From Cephalotus follicularis (lineage: Eukaryota > Streptophyta > Magnoliopsida > Oxalidales > Cephalotaceae): DNA of 64,000 nt. The stretch is from contig BDDD01000724.1 in the NCBI GenBank assembly GCA_001972305.1, positions 248,001 through 312,000 of the forward strand, given 5' to 3'. Position 1 is the stretch's first letter. The number at the start of each line of letters is the position of its first letter. Made by a program: the position numbers and the translations under genes. Shown here piece after piece: positions 47,094 to 59,209 of the stretch. A model generated the notes under the pieces. That model was not told where the DNA came from. It made no database searches and was given only the letters and a program-made list of their open reading frames with translations.

Positions 47094-49633
47094 TGTAATA
47101 TCCTGTTGCTATGCGTATATGTTTATCGTTGGGTGTATACCTTTTGTTTTGTTATGTGCTATGGTTTGTGGACCTCTTTGATTTTATCTTGAATTTCCTT
47201 TATTTTGTTTTCTGGGCACAAAGCTCCGACGCTCTATTTAGAACCGCCGACGCTTTGGGTGTTGTGTGACACGTTGACGCCTAAACGTGTGACTTTGACC
47301 CGTTTTGTATTTAAGTGTTTAACCGTCGACGCTTTAAGTAAACAGTCGACGCTTTAGTCGGTTTTCCATACCAGTTTGAACGGTGACATGTTTAAGGAAA
47401 AAGGGGTTTTTGCCATTTATGTTGATCTGATTTTCCTTCTATGTTCGAAACTGAATCTTCATGAAAGGAAACTTATTAGTTGCACGATTTTACCATTAAT
47501 TTGACACATTGTTGTTGTTTTAAAAACTGATCACTACAATTCTTTGAAAATCATCTGCACATTTTAACAAACACGAACAGCAACTTTGCAAGCCTTTTTT
47601 TTGCATCGTTTTTGACGTCTTTTGAAGGTAATTTCTAAACGAAAATTGTAGTTTGTACTATGTAGTTTCTATATCACCCATTCATTTGTATTGAAACATG
47701 CTACAATTTATTTTTGAGCATGATTTTAGAGGTCTGTTGAAACTAATTTTCTGTTGTTCTTAAATTGTTCATATATGAGATTTTGTGCATATTTGTTTTT
47801 ACTGATATTTTGATCAAATAAACTCTGCTGTAGATACGTATATGTTATTCTTTTATACTATGGGAAACAAAAATCAGATTATAGTTCATGATTTTGTAAA
47901 CTATTTTAAAACCATGTTTTGACATGAACATGCTATGCTAAACATGTTATTTTCATGATTGTGTATTTATAATCACCATACTGATAGTTACAGACTCATA
48001 TGACATGTTTTTAAGTCTGGTTATTGCTACTATACCTTCTGTATATGAAAAAGACGAGTTGTTCATGAAATTGAAACTGTTTTCTACAACTGGTATTCTG
48101 TATTCGACGCAAACCGTCGACGCTTATTCCTTGAGCATCGACGCTTTGTACTGTTTTATGCTGTGTATAGTCGACGCTTTGCGCGATGCTTTGTCCTTTT
48201 ATGCAATGAAACCGTCGACGCCTAAGGATAAACTGTCGACGCTTTATGGCAGTTTTGATGTTTCGTTCTTTTTATCTTATGTGATGTTTGGGCTTAAAGG
48301 TCTAGGTCTTTATATCATCTGTGGTGGAGTTTAGGACACTCTAGGGTACTTTTGTCCAGTATTCGTGATTGTTTAGATTTTTTCAACCAGCTAAGGTACG
48401 GATTCTTCGTTCTTTGGTACTCCTTCGATTAAATTGAATTTCCATTATTCGATAATTTTGTACGGATTTATGTTGCTGGTTTTATTCGAAATAAAATTCA
48501 TATTTCGATTGGATATCCTCATTTTGATAATAATTTTATTGAAACGGATTTATTATTGTTACATCGGATATTAAGTTTTAATTTACAGATTTTCTGCTAT
48601 CAAAAATGTGTTATTGTTTTGGACATGGCTTCCACTTTAGGGAGTATGTTAAACTTCAGATACATATCGGATTTTGATTTTGATTTTTGATATGAAAGTA
48701 TGATCCTCTTCAAGTAAATTCAAATTTTTCTGGAGACAGATTACATAAGTACGTTTTAGAATTGTTTTAGCATAATAACATACAGAGAAAAACCCTACCG
48801 ATGAGGTATCATAGGCATGTCCTTTGGCACGGAGGATATGACACCTACCGTGGCGGTGTGATCGGTCTACGACGTCTCTTTTAAATATGTATCCTGAGGG
48901 TAGGATATGGATCCTTTTGAGGAGCATGAGTATACTCTAGTTATTGTCAAAATTCAGAAATTTAGTATTGGGATTGTTTGTGTAGTGTCGTACACGACTT
49001 TTCCGTCAGAGCATGTGGGCCTCGCGAACCCCTTGCACCTATATATGTATGTATGTCAGAAATTCTCTGTTATGGAATTATGAAATCAGATAATGTTTTG
49101 AAATATGATATTCTACTATTCATAAAGTTATGATGGTTTTATAACTGCCCATTTTTAAATATTCTGCTTTACATCTTAAAGAATATTTACTATGTTACTT
49201 TAGTGAATTTAAAGTTCAAGTTATTCTGTCTACTGTTTATTGTTTTGTTTCCTTATCCGTACTGAGGTTTGCTCAGCCACGTTTTTGTTTCTACGCGGCA
49301 GGGTTTCAGAAGGATGGGGGAAACGTGTGATGAGAGTTACCCACTTGTCAGAGGATCAGCTAGGAGTTGATCCATTGTGTTTTCAGTAGTGTTGATCATA
49401 TTTTGAGTTAATATCAGACTAGTTTCCTCTTAAACAGTATTTGGATATCGGATTATGGTTTGTTTTTATTTATGGATGGTTAAATTTTCAGACTCTATTT
49501 TAATATCAATTTGTTATAAGTTATGATATTCGACCACCACATCCGTTTGGCATCAATCTATTGTTTAGGTATTCTGTTATGTTTCAGTTTGGTATTATGA
49601 CCTGTAAGGGCTCCCACCATCGGGGGTGTTACA
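47094..49633 (+). repeat. Element F 3' LTR
   Basis: It is a direct copy of 25981-28499. GTCGAC-core motifs lie at 47220-47365 and 48110-48245; one motif region has an extra short insertion ('gcgcgatgctttg') not in the 5' copy. Confidence 0.92.
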
Positions 49634-50004
49634 ACTTTGATCTGGGTGTTGACTCTTTGGCATAAAGCGTTGACGCTTTCCCTTGAGCGTCGTCGCTTTG
49701 AGTTCTTCAATTGATTTTGCAAGAGACTGTTTTTAACCGCTGATACAAGCTCCTTAAGCGTTTACGCCTTGGCCCAAACCGCTGACGCTTTCCATTAGAC
49801 CGTCGGCGCTTTAAGCAGTTTTGTTGGCCTTTGTCTCCTCCACTTAGCACAAAGCGCTGACTCTTCAATACCAACCGTCGACGCTTTGTTCTGTTTCTAT
49901 ACTTCTTAATTTTGTTTTATCTTTTCTTGCACAGAAAGTAACAATGTTAAATGCAAATTTGTAATCATTAAAACTTAGGATTAAGACTAAAAGTCAACAA
50001 AATG

Positions 50005-50345
50005 GATAAGACCAATCCCCTTCGAATATTAATATCACTCCATTTAATTTTTTGAGGAATTAAAATGTTCGAATCATTTGTTACACATTTCATCATAGTT
50101 GTTTCACATTTTGTTAAATTTACTAATGATTTGGGACAAATAGAATTAGTAGCTTTATAATGAACATGATGAATTATTGCAATTATTTCATATTCATGTA
50201 ACATATCGTAACCATGGAGCTTAATGTTAATTTTTAGGGTTTCTAAAATATTTTTATCTGTTAAAGAAATGGTTAAATCTGGATACCCATTAAAGTAGAG
50301 AGGTCAATTACATAAACTTGTTTCAATGGCTCCATATATATATGC
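50005..50345 (-). pseudogene. Endogenous pararetrovirus remnant: movement-protein-like fragment
   Basis: A minus-strand frame (49968-50204, extendable to about 50300) resembles the conserved core of caulimovirid movement proteins, with a 'HHVHYKAT' stretch and a following 'SICPKSL'. It directly continues the pararetrovirus DNA interrupted by LTR H. It is on the opposite strand to the fragments at 18326-24880, which fits a head-to-head rearranged insertion. Confidence 0.5.
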
Positions 50346-50367
50346 AAACATACATAAATGAATAATT

Positions 50368-50990
50368 GTGATTGATTATAATGAAGAACATCTGTTATTG
50401 AACTATAATGTTTATTACAAACTATTGTTATTACAAGAGAACCTGGCTTGCAAACTTATTCCTAACACTTTACCCCTGGTATTCCAGGCAAAATTTGACC
50501 AGACAGTTGTTATGGAAGGGGATGTGCATGAACCAAAGCAATCCACTCCAATTCTTGTGACGAACAAGAAAAATGTATCAAAACCAATGAATAAGTCAGT
50601 CAAGATCACCAAGCATGACACAAAGGCTGATCAAGTAGTCCTTAGCAAATATGAAGAAATCATAACAATGCGTATCAGGCCATTGTACGTCCAGGCATTC
50701 ATAGACGAAAGACTGGTTAGTAGGGTCTTAGTAGACAATGGTACGGCCATAAATATCTTTCCTTATTCAATGATGCAGTCATTGCAAAAGTTTGTCAATG
50801 ACTTGATTCCAACTAAGGTAACAATTAGTAACTTTGTCTAAGGAATAACTCAAGCGAGGGGAGGGTTCGCTGTAGAACTGACCATCGGAGGGAAGACTTC
50901 AATAGCACATTTTTTTGTAGTAGACTCCTGATTAGGTTGCAATGCGCTGTTAGGAAGGGATTGGTTCCTTCATCCCTTCATCAATGTCTG
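50368..50990 (+). pseudogene. Element J aspartic protease (Tat-like Ty3/gypsy)
   Basis: The frame 50368-50841 ends in a protease core ('RVLVDNGTAINIFPYSMM'), and after two stops the sequence reaches 'CNALLGRDWF'. This Asp-Asn/Gly active site and the 'LLGRDW' box are typical of the Tat/Ogre lineage rather than chromoviruses. No gag or 5' LTR of J could be recognised upstream. Confidence 0.7.
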
Positions 50991-51596
50991 ACCTTATGGA
51001 ATGACAGAAATGTCGAGGTTGTCCAGGCAGATGGACGACCGTTCATGGTGAGCTAAAATGTGTAGAGGCTAGGTATTATGATAATGACATTGGACCAATT
51101 AAATTGATTGGCGGGGACAGGAATGACCGATTCAAGGGAATCTCGGCTGACCTAGAAGCCTTGCGTCATAAGAGCATGGCTCGAGAAGCCTATAAAGAGA
51201 TCCATCAGCGAAGTATGATCATACCGTATCAGCCAAGTAGGAATGTCCCTTTGATCGAAGAAATCAATGACTGGGTCATAGATGCAGGAGGCTAGGGTAG
51301 AAGCCATAGCATGTACCATGAGAAGGCTGTAGGCTTGCGTTCTAGAAAAAAAGCGTCTGAATTTTTATAAAGAGTTCGATGAGAAGGAATAAATTTCCAT
51401 CACATATTTGGAACTTGCCCCTAACAAAATGGAGGATTTAAAAGTTAATGTTCATGATCCATTGAATGAAATTAATTTAGTGACTGAGGCTGACCCAAAG
51501 CCAACTTATATCAGTGCTTTATTGTGACCCAATGAGAAGAGACAATTGTGTGAACTCCTGACAGAGTTCAGAGATTGTTTCGCCTAGAGCTATGAT
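50991..51596 (+). pseudogene. Element J protease-RT linker
   Basis: Broken coding sequence includes a 63-codon frame (51104-51295). A stretch near 51410-51590 contains 'DPLNEINLVTEADPKPTYIS', which leads into RT in Tat-type elements. Stops at several points. Confidence 0.6.
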
Positions 51597-52528
51597 GAAA
51601 TGTCAAGCTTGGACACGCAGCTAATTGAACATCGTTTTCCAATTAAAAAAGGGTTCCGATGGTATAAGCGGCCACCAAGAAAAATGACCAATGAGGTCAC
51701 TCTAAAGTTAAAGGAAGAGATTGAACAACTTTTGTCGACTCGATTTATACGAACGGCTAGGTATGTGCAATGGATTTCTAACATTGTCCAGGTCGTTAAG
51801 AAAAATGGCAAGTTGCGTGTTTGTATGGATTTCAGGATTTTGAACTTGGCTACACCAAAGGATGAGTACCCAATGCCTATGGCCTATCTACAGATTGATC
51901 GAGCTGCAGGAAATGAAATGCTATCAATCATGGAAGGCCATTCCAATTACAATCAGATATTTATTGTAGAGGATGATATACCAAAGATGGCATTGACGTG
52001 TCCCGGATCATTGGGCACTTATGAATGGGTAGTAATGTCATTTGGTTAGAAGAATGCTAGCGAGACCTACCAGAGGGTGATGAGAACCATTTTCCATGAT
52101 ATGATCGGCCATTTCTTGGAAGTTTATATAGATGATGTTGTGGTAAAGTCCAAAAGCAGGGACAATCATATCCTGAAACTACATAAGGTATTTGAGAGAA
52201 TGCGAACCTACGGCCTTAAGATGAACCCAAGTAAATGTGCTTTTGGGGTATTGGCCAGAAATTTCTTGGGTTTCTTGGTCCACAATAGGGGAATCAATGT
52301 AGATAAGAGCAAATCCAAGGCCATCATCAATGCAAAGCCTCTCACATCAAAAAAAGAATTGCAACGGTTTATTAGCCAGGTGAATTTCCTTCAATGTTTC
52401 ATCTCCAATTCTGCTTGGAATGTTCAAGCTTTTTCACCATTACTAAAGCTCAAAGATACATAGGAGTTTTAATGGGAGCGTTCATACCAAAAGGCCTTCA
52501 GTAAGATAAAGGAATACTTGTCATGGTC
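51597..52528 (+). pseudogene. Element J reverse transcriptase
   Basis: 'HRFPIKKGFRWYKRPPRKM', 'VCMDFRILNLATPKDEYPMP' and the intact active site 'VYIDDVVVKSKS' are followed by 'LKMNPSKCAFGVLARNFLGF'. A TAG at 52047-52049 interrupts 'SFG*KNA'. The sequence is cut at GTTGG (52529-52533) by LTR K and continues in the same reading frame at 60252. RT type is Tat/Ogre-like. Confidence 0.85.
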
Positions 52529-52949
52529 GTTGGTGTAACCCCCCGTGTTATATTTTAAGTATGCATTTTATGAGTGCATGCCTAGTGTAATAAATTACGC
52601 CTTTGGTGATTTTATAAGGGCAATCATTTATTTAATGTAGACCCAGTCTAGGAATGTGCATGATGGACTATTTATTAATTGGACTCCATGTTGACTAATA
52701 GCGTAGTTAAGGCCCAAATTATTGGAATTTTGTGCAAAAAAAAAAATTGTCCCAAATCCACTCAAGTTTCCTCATTTTTAAGTCCAGTAATTTTAGCATG
52801 TTGTAAGCCCAAAAATCTTGCAAAAGTTGACCCAAGTTTTTCCTTCCCATAGTCCAACCGCTTTTTACTTGAGAAAGGCCTAAATCCTTCATTTTATGCA
52901 ACATGGCCGAATGTGTAGTTTTATTATGTGAACCCAAATTGATCTCTCC

Positions 52950-55900
52950 TGTCATAGCCATCCCGACCGAGACGGATGTGACCATCACGTGACAAGTCTC
53001 CTTTCGAAAACCTCCACGTGATATCTTAAAACCAGTTTGAAAACTTCTTAAAACCATATCGTATAAGTTAAACTTTTCCAAAACTTCAAAAATTTTCTAA
53101 CTCTTAATTTTTTACGAAAATCGGACATTTAGTATCCGTTTATCGAACTATGCCAGTTTATATGGCCACACTCTCGAAGGAGGAATCATCAGTTTATAAA
53201 TGGGCTTAGCCCTCAACAAACAACAGTCTAAACTGATAAGCATGTATGTATTGGACTCTACCTCAACCATTAATTCAAAGCATGGAAAACATATATATAG
53301 CTCGGCCCTTTAAACAGAACCTTAAGAGAAAACACTTATTTAAAAATATAAGTAAATACATAATTTAAATGTTGATGTGATGATGTTATGCATGTGTTGA
53401 AACTCTGGCCATGTATTGAAACCCTAGTAGCATGTCTTACCCTCGAGGTCCGTGATCTACTGAATCCGTCTTAGGAACTGCTCGCCATAATCTGAAAGAA
53501 AGACTATGAGGGGGTTACTCTAAATGACTAAATGAGTTGGGACAAGTCATTCCCTGTTACATCCATGAAGAATCGGATGTGCTGAATGAAAGGGATATAG
53601 CAAAGATCAAGAATATATAAAGCAACAAATAAAGTGAATTAATTCATGAAAAGAATATCAACAGGACTCAAATAAAAAGAAACTCATAACTCAAAAATGA
53701 AAGTGCACTGAACAAATCTCAAAACTCAAACTGGTACTCCACGAGTACAAAAGAATCACAATAAAAAATCAGAGAGCATAAAACTATCTAAAATTTCAGA
53801 TATTATCAACAATCATGAATCAAGAAATGTGCCCATGAAAATCATAAAAACAAGGGATGATGGTATAACTATACTTTCATCCTCAACGTAGTACCCCCTC
53901 TACCCTCGCCCGAGGGGCCTACTACGCTGCACCCCCTACCCTCGTCCGGGGGTCTACTATACTGCACGCACCCCCTCTACCCTTGCCCGGGGGGCCTACG
54001 TACAAAACATCCAAATATCATCTCATCTCATCTCATGAGCTAATCATATCTCAGATCATCATCATATATCATCATCCTCATGCACCGATGCAATATCTCA
54101 TGTCATCTTCATATCTCATGGCACTACTATATCTCGTCTCTGCCATATCTAATGGCAATATTTCTCCGCTCTGCCCTGGCCATATCCAATGGCACTACTG
54201 CTCTGCTCCACCATATCTAATGGCAATATTGCTCTGGTCATATATAATGGCAATCAGACTAGTAATATGGTATGTCAAGTACTTTGGAAGCAAATTGAGC
54301 TAGTTTAGCATGTTAGACTAAAGCTTGGACTTGAAAATGCATCATCAAGTGAGTAACGGAGCTCGGCTACACTCACACTCAGTATACCATCATAGACAAT
54401 AGTATGTTGCAGGTCCAGGTATGGAACCTGGGAGCAGTTCCCACATAACACCCCACCATAGACCAATGGGTATGCTAAGAAGAGTGGGCATCAAACGTAC
54501 ACCTCACCCTAGACCATTATTACTGTCACATACTATATGATACCAGCATCAGAGTACAAAATACGGTATCAACAATATATAAAGAAAAAAAGGAAGGTGA
54601 CCCAGTCACCCAGAGTCTAACACATAACAATCGACAATGAGCTCAACATAAGACATGTGTGAATCAAATCCCGATCAAACCATCAATAACAAACACAAGG
54701 GCACATATAGAAACAAGAGTCTCAAAGAGAATGAAAATAAAGAAAGGGAATGTCCTACTCACATATTTACTGAACTCGGCTACCATTGACTAACCCTACG
54801 ATGCTTCAAATCAGAAACAGGATCCGCATCTAAAATGACATCACATGACAATATCAATAAGCATACTTTCTAGGCATATACAACTTACTTCGATACATAC
54901 ATATCAAATGCATGAATGCATGTATGAGATACTTTATGCATTAACATGTCGTAGCGAGGTTAAACTTTCTGGATCATAATTAAAAGATCCCAGTAGTATG
55001 TCATTCAAAAATCGAGTGAAACCGACAAGTTGAGCTTTAGTTTCCTTTGTAAAGTCATTGCTAAACGAGTTTTTTGCAAAAGTAAAAGTTAACACCCTTT
55101 TATCATTTTTAAAGATCCAATTGAGTTGAAACTTTGATAAAGGTGTTTATTCCTACCCAAGAGTCTACCATTGAAAAATAAAGTCAAACTGATGACCGGA
55201 GCTATGAGCTATTTTGAAAAACTAAGGTTTGAACTATATTTCTGTAAAAACTCCAAAAGCGAGACTTTTTTGCCAAAATCATATCCGTTTGACACAAAAC
55301 TTTCAGGAATATGTTTAAACGTATCTATGGGCCTTCTACTCAAAAATAAATTCAAACGGATAAATATAGCTATACGCTCCTTTGTAAAATCACCGTTTCA
55401 AAACCGGTTTTAGCGTAACTACGCACTTTTCAGTCCAAACCAAGTCTGTTTAGCACAAAACTTGACAGGTAGTATTTAAACATATTCTAAGCTCTACCAT
55501 TAAAATTTCAAATCATTCAGACCACTCTAACTCCGAAAAGTGACAAAAACCCCCATTTCGGCGACATAACGGCTATAACCAATAACTCAATTCAACCATT
55601 CGACACACCAACAAACCACAAGTGCTCATCGTAGACACTAGATATATTCTATACACATGTACATATAACCATGATATAGTCCACAAAACATTTGAGGTAG
55701 GAATAGCTACCTTTGGAGTGTGATTAGACTGTGGGAGGAATTACGTGTTGTTGTCCAACTTGTCACTGGTGTCCACTATTGCCGCTGATAGATGAAGTTG
55801 CTGCTGCTGGGCTTGGAAGAAGCAGAGGAGTTTGTAGTGGTGCTACTATGGCTTGTGGAGAAGTTGTCGGGCTGCTGACAGTGAAAATGGAGCTGAGAGA

Positions 55901-58900
55901 TCGGTGGCTACTTGGAACTTCATGTGATGCTAATTAGAGAGTGGCACTGCTTGGGTATTTGTGGTGTGGGTGGGTTCCTGGCTTGTACCTGAGCTCCCAA
56001 TTTGCTGGTTGAGGCATGAAATAGGCCCTGGTTGTTGGTTCTTCATATATTTCTTGATGCTACTATCTTGGCCGTGTAATGGAGCTGGAAAAGGGAGGAG
56101 AGCTGTCATTGCTTGGAGGATAAGAACCTCTAGCCGTGATGTGAAATGGAGCTGTCGTGAGGTTTTATGGGGCTGGCCACCATTTACTAGACATAAAAGT
56201 TTCTCATTGAAGACATGGGTGATGAAGGGAGAAGGATGAGATGTTGTGCGATTCTAGAGAACAGAAGCTTCTGGTTGGAGCTGCTTGTTTGCTTGAAAAT
56301 AGGGGCTGAATTTTTTATTTGGTCGTCTTGTGGCATAATGCCGCTTGTTGTCATATGGATCCTGGTAGTTTAGACTTTCTGTCTACAAACCTCTTGGTTA
56401 GAGTTTTTCTATACTCTAGTCTTAAGTTTTTATAGTTTTCCTTGTAAGGTTACCAAAGGGGTTGTAGCATGCTCGGCTTTTTGTACGCAACATGCTAGTT
56501 TTTGTAACTTTCTTCTCTGTCTATAATACTAAATCAGTTCCAAAAAAAAAACTGCCATGATACATGGAAGTTTGGCCGGCATGTCAGAAGGGAGGATGAA
56601 ACTTGTGCTTTTACAGTGAAAAAAAAAATAGAGGGAGAAGAGGATAATTGCTGTCTTGAAATTTGAATAATGATATGGGTGTAGCAGTTTCTAGAAACTA
56701 GAAGAATTCTTGAAGAAATTGAGAAGAATTGAAGGAGAAGGATGCGTCCACCAAGGAGGATGAGAATTCCGATTTCTCTTTTCCAAAAATGATGTATTAA
56801 GAATGTAAATAAGAAAGAACAAAAGTCTAGATACTTGGAGCATCGGGTCGAACTTCCTACATGCTTCAACACAATTCACCTTAATGTATGCTCAAAACGG
56901 CAAGACTAAGGAAAGGTAGGTTTTGCGCCAAATTTAACTAAGCAAAACATAAATTATGGGCTTTAATTGGAACAAAATTCGTCCATACATAAATATATAT
57001 AATTTGGGCACAAATCCATTAACATACTTTAACTAACTAAATAATAGCTCGTACTAAAATTTAATGTATTAATTAGCAGCCCATTATAGCATACTCTAAA
57101 ATTCTACCAAGTCACATATATCAAATTATAACTGATATGTCCACAAAATAAGATATAGCATGGGTATCTCCCTTATACCAGCGGAATTTTGACATTTATT
57201 GCCCAAAATTTGTGATAATCCGGCCAAAGTTGAAGGATCTCAAAAGTGCTAGAAGTTTCTCTAATGTTTATGCACTGTTAAAGATTATAAAAGAAGACAA
57301 AAAAGGGCATTCTATGGTTTCTTTGGTGGCCGACACTTGCTTCCTCTATTGGAGCTCTTCTTCTCCATTTTTCAAGAATTTCGCAAAGAAACAAGGCTAG
57401 AAGTGATCTCTCCTTCTCTATTCTTCCATATCTAGTAAGTTCTATAACTCTCTTATTGATTATGGTGGTTAATCATGCAATTCCTTCTCAAAATTTTGGG
57501 TTCCATGATTGGTAAGTCAGAACTGATTTTTCTTGAGGATTTTAAAGTGTAAATGTGTTAATAGAATTGAATTATTGTAGAATGAATTAATCTTTCTCTC
57601 ACCCCCTTTAATTTCGGGTTTCTTAAAAAATTGAAGGAAAAATGATATTTTCTTGTAATTTGTAAGTTGATTAGAGTGATGATAAACTGAAATAAATTCC
57701 GTAGACTAATTATCCTTTCACCCTTCATAATTTTTGGGCTTCAAGGAGAGTGATGACGGGCTGTTTTTAATTTTTTTAGTTTTAAAGATGTAAATGTGTT
57801 AGTAAATGAAGGATGTTAGTATGTTTTGTTTCCCTCATATTGCTTCTAATTTTTCAGGCTCTCTAATGATAAAAACAGAATTGATTCTTGCATATAGTTT
57901 AAAGATGAGATGAATAATAAATGTTTGATTTTGATTATGTAAGTAGTAAAATGTTAAAGTAATGGAACTGGTGAAATCGGGGGATATAGCCTTTATATAG
58001 CCGTTATGTTGCCGAAATGGCGTTATAATCACTTTTGAACCTAGAGTGGTCCGATTGACTTGAAACTTTAATGGTAGACCTCAGGATAGGTTTAAATATT
58101 ATCTGTTAAGTTTCGTGCCAAACAGACTTGGTTTGGACCAAAAAGTGCGAAGTTACGCTAAAATCGTTTTGAAACGGTGATTTTACAAAGGAGCTTATAG
58201 CACTGCTTATCCATTTGAATTTATTTTTGAGAATCAGAATCTTAGATATGTTTAAATACATTCCTGAAATTTTGGTGTCAAATGGATATGATTTTGGCCC
58301 AAAAGTCTCGTTTTTGCAGTTTTTACGGAAAATAGTTCAAACCTTAGTTTCTCAAAGTAGCTCATAGCTCCGGTCATCAGTTTGGATTTATTTTTTAGTG
58401 GTAGACTATTTGGAATTCCCAAAGTTTCAACTCAATTGGATTTTAAAAAAATGGCAAAAAGGTGTTAGCTTTTGCTTTTGAGGAAAACTCGGTTCAGCAA
58501 TGACTTTACAAAGGAGACTATGGCTTAGCTTGTCGGTTTCCCTTAATTTTTGAATGCCAAACTTCTATGATATTTTAATTATGATCTGGAAATTTTCACT
58601 TCAATATGACTTATTTTTGGTAATGTTTTACGGTTTTAGCGGATTTTGTGGAAAAAAACGGATTTGAAGCCAATATATCTTAATCGTTACTTTAATTGAG
58701 TATATTGTAGTTTTATTTGAATACTTTTAATGTATATAGAGGAATAAGTTAGTTTTTTGCATAAATATACGCACTCGATGCAATATTGGTCAAATCGACA
58801 AGCTTATGGCTTGTAAGACATTTCTTTGCATTTCATGTTATAATCATTCAACATATGAGTTATAAGTCTATTATCTAATGACATTGTAGACGCGGATCCT

Positions 58901-59209
58901 GTGGCTGATCCAGAGTATAGAGGGGCTAATTTGCAGATAATATTGGCATGGAAAACAGTGAGTGGGACATTCCCTTCCTTTATTTTTATTGTCTTTGAGA
59001 TTCTTGTTTCTATGTGTCCTTGTGTTTGTTATTGATGGTTTGATCGAGATTTGAATCCCACATGTCTTATGTTGAGCTTGTTATTTGACTCTTATATGAT
59101 AGACTTTGGGTGACGAAGTCGCCTTCATGTTTTTCGTTATGTATCATTGATCTTGTATTTTGTATTTTGATGATGGGTATTGTATGAGTTGTGATATATG
59201 ATACCTACC
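52950..59209. repeat. Inverted LTR pair E (head to head)
   Basis: The left arm starts TGTCATAGCC at 52950 and is minus-oriented, related to solo LTR D. 54596-55600 is the reverse complement of 57960-59135 with moderate divergence. The LTR heads face each other around 57170; the left arm is about 4.2 kb, close to the 4.1 kb of D, while the right arm is truncated by LTR L at 59209. Tandem repeats with 'accccctctaccctcgcccg' lie at 53885-54000, and 'catatctaatggcaatatt' units at 54120-54250. No gag or pol is present. Confidence 0.75.
55690..56545 (+). other. Unclassified segment ending in an A-run, possible retroposon
   Basis: A block absent from the right arm of E has transcript-like composition and ends 'ctgtctataatactaaatc' and then AAAAAAAAA at 56541. 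That ending resembles a LINE or SINE 3' end. Two short frames (55731-55937, 55961-56239) show no known motif. Confidence 0.25.

Larger units (their letters stand above)
25981..49633 (+). mobile_element. Element F: Ty3/gypsy chromovirus, split by element G
   Basis: LTRs at 25981-28499 and 47094-49633 begin TGTAATATC and end GGTGTTACA. The flanks GCTTT (25976-25980) and ACTTT (49634-49638) are a target-site duplication with one change. Inside are a tRNA-iMet primer site, gag-protease, RT, RNase H, integrase, chromodomain and polypurine tract. Element G interrupts pol 23 codons before its stop. A few frameshifts and stops are the only other damage. Confidence 0.92.
25218..49999 (-). mobile_element. 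Solo LTR H, Sirevirus-like, split by element F
   Basis: The LTR pieces are 25218-25980 and 49639-49999. A perfect AAATG duplication flanks them (25213-25217 and 50000-50004). Read on the minus strand it starts TGTTGACTTTTAGTCTTAATC and ends ...CGCA. It has a TATA box, a leader containing 'GTGGACGTAGGC..GGATTTTGCCGAACCACTATAAA'-like sequence, and no internal genes, so it is a solo Ty1/copia LTR. GTCGAC-core motifs of the AAAGCGTCGACGCTTT type lie at 25895-25920 and 49655-49890. Confidence 0.8.

Noticed and set aside
55731..56239. Two short plus-strand frames (68 and 92 residues)
   Set aside because: No motif, no homologous frame in the inverted arm; kept only as an unclassified segment.
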